Positions 1 to 7,700 of a DNA stretch of 11,583 nucleotides are shown piece by piece; the stretch's first letter is position 1, and each line of letters opens with the position of its first letter. The DNA comes from Bacillota bacterium (GTDB lineage Bacteria; Bacillota; Clostridia; Tissierellales; Peptoniphilaceae). The stretch covers positions 1-11,583 of the forward strand of contig JAEZYW010000059.1 of NCBI GenBank assembly GCA_023418835.1. The letters run 5' to 3'. Both the position numbers and the translations under genes were made by a program. The notes under the pieces were generated by a model. The model worked only from the letters and a program-made list of their open reading frames with translations. It was not told the origin of the DNA and did not search any database.

Positions 1-578
1 TAATCTGTTTCAAAATTAGTAGAATCCTCTACATAAGGAAATTTATTGTCTGTTATGTAATTTTCTATTTCCTCTCTAGTGACATTTAAAAGGGGTCTGA
101 TTATATTTTCATTTTTATAACCAATTCCCTTTAAGCCATCAAGACCAGTTCCTCTTAAAATCCTCATTAAAAGAGTCTCTACCTGATCGTTATAATTATG
201 GGCTAAGGCAATTTTATCGGCTCCAATTTTTTTCGAAACTCTTTTGAAAAAATCTCGTCTAAGCTTTCTCCCAGCCGCTTCTTTAGAAATTTTTTCTTCC
301 TCAGCTAAAGCGTGCATATCAGCTCTTTCAGATTCAAAATAAATTTCTAGCTTTTCAGCAGTTTTCCTTGAGAATTCTTCATCTCTATCAGCTTCCTTAC
401 CCCTTACTCCGTGATTTAAATGACAAATTGCAATCGTCAAATTAAACTCTTCTTTTATTTCTAATAAAGAATATAGTAAAGCAGTTGAATCCATTCCTCC
501 AGAAAAACCAATCAAAATTAGTTCTCCATAATTAATTAAGTTGTGGTCTTTAATGGTTTGTATTATTTTATCTCTCAT
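1..578 (-). CDS. tilS: tRNA(Ile)-lysidine synthase TilS, N-terminal part (gene runs off the left edge)
   Basis: TilS uses ATP and lysine to convert the wobble cytidine of tRNA-Ile(CAU) to lysidine, so that the tRNA reads AUA and not AUG; this is essential in most bacteria and cytoplasmic. About 192 codons are visible. The PP-loop ATP-pyrophosphatase motif SGGMDS is at residues 26-31 and is followed by the family block HLNHGVRGKEADRDEEF near residues 60-76, with further matches to the catalytic domain (for example LAHNYNDQVETLLMRILRGTGLDGL). The C-terminal tRNA-binding part lies beyond the window. The start is uncertain: ATG at 578 gives the usual short helix before the PP-loop, an in-frame ATG lies at 587, and neither has a Shine-Dalgarno sequence. 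Upstream, an in-frame TAG limits further extension. It follows the S1-domain gene across a palindromic terminator-like element, in the usual Firmicutes position. Confidence 0.95.
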   Translation of the reverse strand, partial: MRDKIIQTIKDHNLINYGELILIGFSGGMDSTALLYSLLEIKEEFNLTIAICHLNHGVRGKEADRDEEFSRKTAEKLEIYFESERADMHALAEEEKISKEAAGRKLRRDFFKRVSKKIGADKIALAHNYNDQVETLLMRILRGTGLDGLKGIGYKNENIIRPLLNVTREEIENYITDNKFPYVEDSTNFETD

Positions 579-587
579 TATTAACAT

Positions 588-612
588 AAAAAGTGATAGA
601 ATATTCTATCAC
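588..612 (-). terminator. Perfect 20-bp palindrome plus T5 between the S1 gene and tilS
   Basis: On the minus strand the palindrome GTGATAGAATATTCTATCAC (593-612) is followed directly by TTTTT (588-592). It begins 10 bases after the S1-gene stop. An RNA hairpin of about 8 bp with a 4-base loop plus a U-tract fits an intrinsic terminator ending the mazG-to-S1-gene transcript. The stem is AT-rich and the U-run short, so termination may be partial and let tilS be read through. A DNA operator is an alternative reading. Confidence 0.65.
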
Positions 613-621
613 ATAAGGAAA

Positions 622-1029
622 TTAGTTATTATTATTCTTTCTCCTGTTATTGCTTCTTTTGTTTTCTCTGGTTCTAGCTTGTTGGAGATTTTCATTACTT
701 TGTTTCATAAACTTACTTAATTTATCTTCGAAAGAGACATCGCCGCTTTCTTCTTCTTTGTCATTGAACCAGTCGACATTTCTAGGTTTTGTAGATTTAG
801 GTGTAGCTTGTTTTATAGAAAGTGCAATCTTGCCTTCTTTTTCAGATACTACTTCTACCTTAACCTCATCCCCTACATTTACAACGTCTTCTACTTTTTG
901 AACAAATCCGTTGGAAAGCTCTGATATATGTACCAGCCCTTCAACTCCTTCTTCGATTCTTACAAAAGCTCCGAAATTTGTAGTTTTAACTACTTTTCCT
1001 TCGACTATTTCGCCTATACTAATAGCCAT
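622..1029 (-). CDS. yabR: S1 RNA-binding domain protein, YabR / general stress protein 13 family
   Basis: A small cytoplasmic protein of 135 residues with one S1 (OB-fold) domain at about residues 1-72: it begins [13 protein letters not shown] and has the S1 signature [21 protein letters not shown]. The remainder is a charged, low-complexity tail ending in an Arg/Asn-rich stretch, which suggests nucleic-acid contact but no defined fold. Family members associate with RNA or ribosomes; the exact role is not settled. The start is the ATG at 1029 because GGGAGG lies 6 bases upstream. A longer frame from a TTG at 1059 would overlap divIC and has no such site. It sits 16 bases after divIC, as in the B. 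subtilis divIC-yabR pair, and is the last gene before the palindrome at 588-612. Confidence 0.88.
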   Translation of the reverse strand: MAISIGEIVEGKVVKTTNFGAFVRIEEGVEGLVHISELSNGFVQKVEDVVNVGDEVKVEVVSEKEGKIALSIKQATPKSTKPRNVDWFNDKEEESGDVSFEDKLSKFMKQSNENLQQARTRENKRSNNRRKNNNN

Positions 1030-1045
1030 TATTTCCTCCCAAATA

Positions 1046-1360
1046 TTATTTATTTTCAAATGGATTGTTGGCGTTTTCTTTATCTTTGTCTTTGAATATG
1101 ACTTCTTTTGGTTTTACCATTCCATATTCATCCCTTGCAACTTGCTCGATAAATTTTAAACTCCCACTATTTTCAATTTCAATTCTAAGTTTTTCTATGT
1201 CTGCATTTATTAGCTCTACCTCTTGGGATTTACTTTCTAGTATTCCCTCTAAGGCATTTATCTGATTTAATTGGTCGTGAATTGTATATGTAAAATAAAC
1301 TAAAACAAAAATCATAACAATAAATACATATTTTAAACCACTATAGTTTTTTTTATTCAT
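1046..1360 (-). CDS. divIC: Septum formation initiator DivIC (FtsB-like)
   Basis: A 104-residue bitopic membrane protein with the DivIC/FtsB layout: a short basic cytoplasmic start ([11 protein letters not shown]), one transmembrane helix at about residues 10-27, a predicted extracellular coiled coil at about 28-65 rich in Leu/Ile/Glu heptads, then the family motif [17 protein letters not shown] near residues 70-86 and a polar tail. DivIC works with FtsL and DivIB at the division septum to activate septal peptidoglycan synthesis. The ATG at 1360 is preceded by a purine-rich GGGAGTGGG. The gene lies 28 bases after the S4-domain gene, where B. subtilis has yabP and yabQ between yabO and divIC; those sporulation genes are missing here. 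FtsL-type proteins look similar, but the motif and context favour DivIC. Confidence 0.9.
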   Translation of the reverse strand: MNKKNYSGLKYVFIVMIFVLVYFTYTIHDQLNQINALEGILESKSQEVELINADIEKLRIEIENSGSLKFIEQVARDEYGMVKPKEVIFKDKDKENANNPFENK

Positions 1361-1388
1361 ATCCCACTCCCATTAATTATATACAATT

Positions 1389-1628
1389 TTATAGTCTTTC
1401 GTATAATTCTTCAGGTTTCGGATTTACCAAATTCTCACCGTCGTTTATAACTTTTACTTTGATTTCGTTATTAGAAAAATTAATTGTGATAATGTCTCCA
1501 GAAACTACGTTGTCACTGGGTTTTGCTATCTTGTCGTTAATTGATATTTTGCCTGCGTCTCCTGCTTCTTTAGCAACAGTTCTTCTTTTTATTAGTCTTG
1601 ATACTTTCAAAAACTTATCTAATCTCAT
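1389..1628 (-). CDS. rqcP: S4-domain RNA-binding protein RqcP (YabO/Hsp15-like)
   Basis: A 79-residue S4-domain protein: MRLDKFLKVSRLIKRRTVAKEA carries the S4 signature with its basic helix, followed by the GKISINDKIAKPSDNV turn and a beta-rich end. In B. subtilis, RqcP (YabO) binds stalled 50S subunits that carry peptidyl-tRNA and helps RqcH add alanine tails for ribosome quality control. That this protein does the same is inferred from family and neighbourhood. The start is ATG 1628, 5 bases or so after a GGAGAA site; a longer frame opening at 1655 would use a codon inside the hairpin/leader region and is unlikely. It follows HU by 57 bases that contain a long perfect hairpin and precedes divIC by 28 bases. 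Confidence 0.9.
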   Translation of the reverse strand: MRLDKFLKVSRLIKRRTVAKEAGDAGKISINDKIAKPSDNVVSGDIITINFSNNEIKVKVINDGENLVNPKPEELYERL

Positions 1629-1643
1629 AATTCTCCAATTTTT

Positions 1644-1678
1644 ATTAAGGTACACATAGAAACTAGATGTACCTTAAT
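1644..1678 (-). other. Perfect 11-bp hairpin between HU and rqcP, no U-tract
   Basis: On the minus strand ATTAAGGTACA (1678-1668) pairs perfectly with TGTACCTTAAT (1654-1644) around a 13-base loop. What follows is AAAAATTGGAG, which contains the rqcP ribosome binding site and no U-run, so this is not a standard intrinsic terminator. It may be an mRNA processing or stability element that separates the abundant HU message from the downstream genes, or it may modulate access to the rqcP start. No regulator is identifiable from the sequence. Confidence 0.6.
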
Positions 1679-1685
1679 TCTTAAA

Positions 1686-1964
1686 CTATTTGTTTACTAT
1701 TTCTTTAAATCCTTTTCCAGCTCTGAAAACAGGTGCTTTTGATGCTGGGATTTGAATTACTTCTTCAGGATTTCTAGGGTTTCTACCTTCTCTAGCTTTT
1801 CTGTGTCTTACTTCGAATGTTCCAAAGCCAACTAATTGTACTTTGTCTCCATCAGAAAGTGCTTCTTGTACAGTTTCGATAAACGCGTTTAATGCGCTTT
1901 CAGAATCCTTCTTTGTTAATTCACTTTTCTCAGCAATTTGAGCTACCAATTCTTGTTTGTTCAT
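1686..1964 (-). CDS. hup: DNA-binding protein HU
   Basis: A 92-residue HU/IHF-family protein of the usual length. It opens MNKQELVAQIAEKSELTKKD (helical dimerisation body), continues with the hallmark VQLVGFGTFEVRHRKAREGRNPRN, which leads into the DNA-gripping arm around the RNPRNPEE segment, and ends with PVFRAGKGFKEIVNK. HU dimers bend DNA without strong sequence preference and organise the nucleoid. A strong AGGAGG ribosome binding site lies 6-7 bases before the ATG. It starts 46 bases after mazG; that gap is very AT-rich and shows no convincing -35/-10 pair, so HU may be transcribed with mazG or from a weak promoter I cannot define. Placement between mazG and the yabO-like gene is a clostridial variant of the cluster. 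Confidence 0.97.
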   Translation of the reverse strand: MNKQELVAQIAEKSELTKKDSESALNAFIETVQEALSDGDKVQLVGFGTFEVRHRKAREGRNPRNPEEVIQIPASKAPVFRAGKGFKEIVNK

Positions 1965-2010
1965 AATAACCTCCTAAAATAATAAGTTTATATAAATTAT
2001 ATATAACTTC

Positions 2011-3426
2011 CTAAATTGATTTGGAAATTTGCCACAATCTTTCTAGATCATCTTTGGGAAGGGATTTTATTTCTTTTCCCTCTTTCTCAGCAAATTCCTC
2101 CATTGTTTTAAACCTGCTTACAAATTTATCACAGGCTTCAGATAGTAAAAGTTCTGGTTCATAACCAAGGTGATGACAAAGATTAGAAACTGTAAATAAC
2201 AAATCTCCAAGTTCTTCTTTTAGATTTTCGGGATCTTCCAATGCCTCTAACACTTCGTCGTACTCTTCTTTAACTTTTCCTAATATTTCTCCAGTTTCAT
2301 CCCAGTCAAATCCTATTCTTGTCACTTTATCAATTATTTTATAAGCTCGAATAGTGGACGGTAATCCTTTGGAATCATTTAATCTTTCCCAAAATTTGTT
2401 TAAATTTCTTTGGGAATATTTAATGCTATCCCAATTTTGCAACACTTTAGAGCTTTTGTCAAGGACTAAATCAGTAAAAACGTGGGGATGACGCAAAATT
2501 AATTTATTATTTACTTTATTAACCACGTCAATAATATTGAAATCTCCATTTTCCTTGGCTATCTGAGAATGCATTACAACTTGAAATATCAAGTCTCCAA
2601 GCTCTTCCGATACAGAATCAGGATCTTCTCTATTGATTGCATCAACTACTTCATAGGCTTCTTCTAGTAGGTCTTGTCTCATACTTTTATGGGTCTGTTC
2701 TATATCCCATGGACATCCTTCAGGACCTCTAAGTGTGTCTGCAATTTCTACTAAATCTGAAAAATCAAAAACTTTATCAGGTTTATGTAAAACCAAAGTG
2801 GTTTGATGATTTGGCTGGATTTTTCTAGAATAATTTTCTAGAAAGTCGGAGTATATCTCCTCTGTAGAAAGTCCTCCATCTTTGACGATAGAAAATTTAG
2901 TATCATTTGGATATATTTCTCCAACTTCTAACATGATTTCGTCTAATAAAAATTCATTGTCTATCTCTTGAATGACTAAGTCTAAGGAAAAATCCACTTT
3001 AGAATTTTTATAATCCCTTCCACTTATGGTCTTGTATCCTTCAGTGACATGAAGTATGCGAGAAAAAACCAAATCTACAAAGGATTGATTATTGATAATT
3101 TCTAAATCCGTTACTCTTTCAATTAAGAGTTCTACAGACTTTTCTAATACAAAAGGGCTTCCGGGAACAAGGTATATTACATCTTCAATTTCAGAAATAT
3201 TTATAAGTTTATTTGCTATAATTTCGTCAACTTCTTCTATGAAATCTACTTTTTCATAAATTTCGTCGAAGGAGATAATTTCCTTATAATTTTTTAATTC
3301 TTCAATAACAGGATGTCTGTTTGTTCTTGTGAATATTTTTTTATTATTTTCTATAAATGATAATCCAAGATTATTAATGCCAGAAATATCACCTGAACCC
3401 ATACCAATTACTATAATCTTACCCAT
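2011..3426 (-). CDS. mazG: YabN-type fusion: tetrapyrrole-methylase-like domain plus tandem MazG pyrophosphohydrolase
   Basis: The 471 residues match the two-part YabN architecture (B. subtilis YabN is of similar size). Residues about 1-210 form a TP-methylase-like domain with the glycine-rich start IIVIGMGSGD and the loop VPGSPFVLEK. Residues about 225-470 hold two MazG repeats: the first has LRGPEGCPWD, then EEAYE and EELGD metal-binding acidic motifs; the second has KEEYDEVLEA and EELGDLLF. MazG enzymes hydrolyse NTPs, including aberrant ones, to NMP and PPi in the cytoplasm. The methylase part has no firmly known substrate. The ATG at 3426 has an AGAGGTGG ribosome binding site. It is first in its own unit, behind the promoter at 3444-3472 and ahead of HU. 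In B. subtilis, spoVT and yabM lie between mfd and yabN; here a PrsA-type gene occupies that position. Confidence 0.93.
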   Translation of the reverse strand: MGKIIVIGMGSGDISGINNLGLSFIENNKKIFTRTNRHPVIEELKNYKEIISFDEIYEKVDFIEEVDEIIANKLINISEIEDVIYLVPGSPFVLEKSVELLIERVTDLEIINNQSFVDLVFSRILHVTEGYKTISGRDYKNSKVDFSLDLVIQEIDNEFLLDEIMLEVGEIYPNDTKFSIVKDGGLSTEEIYSDFLENYSRKIQPNHQTTLVLHKPDKVFDFSDLVEIADTLRGPEGCPWDIEQTHKSMRQDLLEEAYEVVDAINREDPDSVSEELGDLIFQVVMHSQIAKENGDFNIIDVVNKVNNKLILRHPHVFTDLVLDKSSKVLQNWDSIKYSQRNLNKFWERLNDSKGLPSTIRAYKIIDKVTRIGFDWDETGEILGKVKEEYDEVLEALEDPENLKEELGDLLFTVSNLCHHLGYEPELLLSEACDKFVSRFKTMEEFAEKEGKEIKSLPKDDLERLWQISKSI

Positions 3427-3443
3427 TTGCCACCTCTATTGTA

Positions 3444-3472
3444 ATTCTACCTAATTTTACTCAATTTGTCTA
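3444..3472 (-). promoter_or_regulatory. Sigma-A-type promoter for mazG and downstream genes
   Basis: On the minus strand TAGACA (-35, 3467-3472, five of six consensus bases) and TAGAAT (-10, 3444-3449, five of six) are separated by exactly 17 bases. The predicted start of transcription is near 3437, giving a very short leader of about 10-15 bases before the mazG ATG that consists of little more than the ribosome binding site. Confidence 0.7.
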
Positions 3473-3602
3473 CTTAAAACTTGAAAAAAACACAGAAAAT
3501 AGACATTTCTTATCACTTTTCTTCGTTTTTCTAAAAATTATTTTACAATTTCAGTTTTTTTCTATACTTTACAATATCTTTTTAGTGATAATATTAAATT
3601 TA

Positions 3603-3640
3603 AGCAATAAAATAACTCGACAATTTGTCGAGCTATCTTT
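3603..3640 (-). terminator. Intrinsic terminator after the prsA-like gene
   Basis: Just past the stop codon, the minus strand carries CTCGACAA-A-TTGTCGAG (3616-3632). The stem can extend outward through A-U and G-U pairs, and TTATTTTATT follows. On the opposite strand the same stem is followed by seven Ts, so it could stop transcription in both directions. It closes the prsA-like unit. The bases between it and the mazG promoter (about 3473-3602) are AT-rich and show no gene. Confidence 0.7.
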
Positions 3641-3642
3641 TT

Positions 3643-4671
3643 TTAAGGCTTTTCTGTAGTTTCTTCTGGACTCTCTTCTTCTGTCGGAGTTTCTTCTACA
3701 GGTGCATTAGCCTTTTGTTCTTCTAAATATTTTTTAATAGATTCTGGTTCTTTTGATGTATCTAAATGTTTCTTTACTTTAGCTTTCTTTTCTAGCTCTT
3801 CTAATTCCTTTGAGAACTTTTCACTTTGAATCGCTTTAACAATGTCTTCTCTGTAATCTTCTAGAGAATTTTTAGAACCTGTAATTTCAATTATATGGAA
3901 TCCATGTTCTGATTCTATCGGTTCGGAAATGTCTCCAACGTTTCCGCTAAAGGCAAAGTTATCAAAGTCTTCTACCATAGTTCCTTGAGAAAAGTATCCC
4001 AGATTTCCACCTTGGATTGCTGATCCTGGATCTTTAGATAGTTCTTTAGCTAAAGCAGCGAAGTCTTCTCCAGCTTCTAATCTCTTTAAAACGTTATTAG
4101 CTTCTTCTTCTGTCTCAACTAAAATATGTCTAGCTTCTACTTCGTTAAGATAATCTTTGTTCTCATCATAAAAGCTTTGGATTTCTTCGTCAGTAACTTC
4201 GTATTCTCCCATTTTTTTGTCTCTGTATTCAGTAATGGTTAAATTATCTTTTAAAATACTTTTGTACTGTTCTTCAGTAACTCCTAGAGATTCTAAAGTA
4301 GCTTTAAATTGTTCTTCCCCAGTGTATTCCTTTTCTAGGTCAATTTGTTCTTGAGCTTTTCCATCTAAATCCCCTAAATCTACATCTTTAGCGGCATTGA
4401 TTACAACTTGGTTTGTAATTAGATTGTCTAAAATATCTTCTCTAATTACCTCTCCAGTAGTTCTACCCAAATTGTCAAATGGTTGTTCAAGTCCTTCCTC
4501 TCCCAATTGTGCCACTACTGTTTGTCTACGAATCTTGTAGTACAAATCAAATGTGTCTTGAGAGATTTCTACTCCATCTACCGTTGCTACTGCCCCATCT
4601 TTTCCTCCGCCACAACCTGTAAAGAGAAGGGCTAGAGCCATCATTGTTATTAATATTGTCTTCTTATTCAT
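3643..4671 (-). CDS. prsA: Parvulin-type peptidyl-prolyl isomerase foldase lipoprotein, PrsA/SurA-like
   Basis: A 342-residue exported foldase. The N-terminus MNKKTILITMMALALLFTGC is a lipoprotein signal with the lipobox cysteine at residue 20, followed by a Gly-rich linker, so the mature protein should be anchored on the outer face of the membrane. Residues about 27-175 form a SurA-N/trigger-factor-like chaperone region. Residues about 177-263 are a parvulin rotamase domain, with EARHILVETEEEA at its start, GGNLGYFSQGTMVEDFDNFAF in the middle and the terminal EHGFHIIEITG. A helical segment and a Glu/Pro/Thr-rich tail finish the protein. PrsA lipoproteins assist folding of secreted proteins. 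The start is ATG 4671, six bases after AAAGGAG; a preceding in-frame TTG is too close to that site. It has its own promoter and terminator, so it is probably monocistronic with some readthrough from mfd. Confidence 0.9.
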   Translation of the reverse strand: MNKKTILITMMALALLFTGCGGGKDGAVATVDGVEISQDTFDLYYKIRRQTVVAQLGEEGLEQPFDNLGRTTGEVIREDILDNLITNQVVINAAKDVDLGDLDGKAQEQIDLEKEYTGEEQFKATLESLGVTEEQYKSILKDNLTITEYRDKKMGEYEVTDEEIQSFYDENKDYLNEVEARHILVETEEEANNVLKRLEAGEDFAALAKELSKDPGSAIQGGNLGYFSQGTMVEDFDNFAFSGNVGDISEPIESEHGFHIIEITGSKNSLEDYREDIVKAIQSEKFSKELEELEKKAKVKKHLDTSKEPESIKKYLEEQKANAPVEETPTEEESPEETTEKP

Positions 4672-4697
4672 CAAACTCTCCTTTCGAAGTCTAAAGT

Positions 4698-4727
4698 ATT
4701 ATATCATATTTATTTCGTTTTTTGCAA
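4698..4727 (-). promoter_or_regulatory. Extended -10 promoter for the prsA-like gene
   Basis: The minus strand has TTGCAA (-35, 4722-4727), an 18-base spacer and a perfect TATAAT (-10, 4698-4703), preceded by TGA to form the extended -10 element TGATATAAT. Transcription should start near 4691, leaving a leader of about 20 bases that carries the AAAGGAG site. Confidence 0.75.
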
Positions 4728-4741
4728 TTTTAACAAAATTA

Positions 4742-7700
4742 TCAGCTAATATTCTCCAATAATTCTTTTATCTCCAACAATGGATATTTTCTAGGATAAA
4801 AACTGAATTCTTTTAATCCACTGAAATTGAATTGAATCTGATTTCCGTAATTGTTAATTACTTCGTTAAGATTTTTTATTTCTATCTCATTGTCATCAAA
4901 AAACTTAAATTTAATCAATTTTTCGTTTCCACTAATTGATTCAATCCCTCTCTCATTTGCCATAAATTTTATTTGAGAGACGTCTAATAAATTGTTAACT
5001 GATTCTGGGATATCTCCATATCTATCTATGGCCTCTTCCAATAATTCTGAGTAATCATCGTCGTTTTCTATAAGAGAGATTTTTTTGTAAAATTCCAACC
5101 TTTGGTTTTCATCATCTATATAATTATTGGGAATGTAGGCTTCAATATTTATATCAATAGTCGTTTCATTGACGTTCTTTACTTCTTCACCTTTTAGTTT
5201 TCTCATAGCATTTTCCAAATATGAAAGATACATATCGTATCCAATTGAATTAATGTGTCCATGCTGTTGAGAACCCAAGACATTTCCAGCTCCTCTTATT
5301 TCCAAATCCCTAAGAGCTATTTTATAACCCGATCCAAATTCCGTAAATTCTTTTATTGCCATTAAACGCTTTTCAGAAATCTCACTTAACTGTTTATCTT
5401 TGTTGTAGGTGAAATAGGCATAAGCTATTCTATTGGATCTTCCAACCCTGCCCCTAAGTTGATAAAGTTGGGAAAGTCCAAACTTATCTGCATCATATAT
5501 AATTATTGTGTTTACATTTGGGATGTCTAAACCCGTTTCTATTATGGTAGTACAAAGCAAGACATCACTTTCTTTATTGAGAAAAGACATAAAAGTGTCT
5601 TCTAGGGCTCTTTCTCTCATCTGCCCATGGGCAATGGTTATTCTAGCTTCTGGAACTATTTCTTTAAGTTTTCCAGCCATAGATTCTATATCGCTGACTT
5701 TATTATATAAAAAGTAGACTTGTCCTTCTCTTTCAATTTCTCTTAAAATGGCTTCTCTAATCATGCCAGTGTTAAACTCTGCCACATAGGTTTGTACAGG
5801 AAATCTCTCTTCTGGCGGCTCTTCAATGACTGACATATTTCTTATTCCCACCATAGACATTTGAAGTGTTCTCGGTATTGGAGTTGCAGTAAGAGTTAGA
5901 GTATCTACATTTTCTTTTAACATTTTTAAAGTTTCTTTGTGTCTAACTCCAAATCGCTGCTCCTCATCTATTATTAAAAGACCTAAGTCTTTAAATATTA
6001 CGTCTTTTGATAATAGTCTGTGGGTTCCAATAACTATATCCACTTGACCTTTTCGCAAATTGTTTAAATCAGCTTTTATTTCAGAGTTCGTTCTAAATCT
6101 ACTTAACAAAGCGACATTTACTGGAAAGTTTCTAAATCTTTCCATCATAGTGTTGTAATGTTGTTGAGCTAGAATTGTCGTAGGAACTAAAAAAGCTACT
6201 TGCTTTCCATCCATAACCGCTTTAAAAGCCGCTCTCAATGCCACCTCAGTTTTACCATAACCCACATCGGCACAAAGTAATCGATCCATGGGAGTTTGTT
6301 CTTCCATATCTTCTTTGATTTCCAGAGTTGAGTTTAGTTGTCCCTCTGTCTCTTGATAAGGAAAGGCATCTTCAAATTGTCTTTGCCATAAAGAATCTGG
6401 AGAAAACTTATATCCCATTTTAGCTTCCCTAGCGGCATAAAGTTCGATTAGTTCATCTGCCATATCATCAATTGAACGTTTAGCTTTATATTTTACCTTG
6501 TTCCACTCTACACTATCTAATTTGTGGACCTTAGGAACTTTTTCTCCCGCCCCCACATATTTGTGTAAAAGCCCTAATTGGTCTGTGGGAATATAAAGGC
6601 GGTCTGCACCTTTGTATTGAATCAAAATAAAATCTCGGATATTGCCCTGGATTTCCAGTTGTTCTGTACCTTGGTAAATTCCTACACCGTGATTTTCATG
6701 AACTACATAACTGCCTATTTCAATATCTGAAAAGTCCGTTATTCCCTTGGATTTTTTCTTTCTTTTCGACTTTTCTTTTTTGATATTTCCATAAATTTCT
6801 CTGTGACTAATAACGGAAAATTTTATATCAGAATATTCAAAACCGTTTCTAATAGAGCTCTCATATAGAAAAACTTGTCCAGATTTTATTTCTGCATCTA
6901 AGTTTTCGGCTACATTTGAAGCAATTCCCAACTCATCTAAAGCTTCTTGGAGTCTTTCCACCCTCTCCTTGCCTTCTGCTAAAATTACAATCTTAAAGCC
7001 TCTATATTGGTATCTTTGTATTTCTTCTTTGAATATATCCATTCGACCATTATAAGAGGTTGTAGATTTCATTCTGAAGTTTAAAATGGACTCTGGTTTT
7101 AAATACCTATTGTCTCTTAATATATTGCTAAAAGTGATTTTTGTATGTCTTTGAATCTTTTTAATTATATCTTCGTAATTAAAAAAGCTTTTCTCGTGGG
7201 AAAATAAAACTTCCCCAGCTAAAAGTAAATCTGAAAATCTAGTTTTGAAATCTTTATTTAAATTACTGACCTTTTCTTCAATTCTCCTTGGCTCATCAAT
7301 AAAAATTAATGTGTCTTCATCTCCATAATCCACAATGGAACTCAAATTACTCTCTGGCAAATAGGGAATCAAAAGATCTAAATTTCTAATGTGGAGATTT
7401 TCTTTTAATTTGTCTTTAATTTCTCCAAACTTTTCATTTAGTCGATTCAATATGTCAGAATCTTTTATTTTAGTTTCTTTTAAATCTGCTTCTAATTTAG
7501 ATATGATGTCATCTAGATCACTATCTAATAAAATATTTTCAGCAGCTGGACTAATTTCTATAAAATCAGAATTTTCTATAGATCTTTGGCTTATGGGATC
7601 AAATATTCTTATGGAGTCAATTTCGTCTCCAAATAATTCAATTCTATATGGGTATTCATGTATAGGAGAAAAAATATCTATGATTCCCCCCCTAACAGAA

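Noticed and set aside
1030..1059. TTG start giving a 145-residue S1 protein
   Set aside because: It would overlap divIC and encode the ribosome binding site GGGAGG of the internal ATG; the ATG at 1029 gives the normal S1 family start.
650..1265. Plus-strand open frames opposite the S1 gene and divIC
   Set aside because: They are antisense shadows of strongly recognised minus-strand genes, have no ribosome binding sites and give low-complexity Ser/Phe/Leu-rich products.
1629..1655. Upstream start giving an 88-residue S4 protein
   Set aside because: The extra residues come from the leader hairpin and the ribosome binding site; the family start MRLDKFL has a GGAGAA site.
1965..2010. A separate promoter for HU
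   Set aside because: The gap is full of TATA-like strings, but none has an acceptable -35 at 16-18 bases.
3473..3602. A small RNA or second promoter in the prsA-mazG gap
   Set aside because: Only AT-rich sequence with poor -35/-10 matches and no stable stem apart from the terminator.
3603..3640. Terminator for a plus-strand gene, because the seven-T run is on that strand
   Set aside because: No plus-strand gene enters the region; the hairpin position just after the prsA-like stop fits the minus strand.
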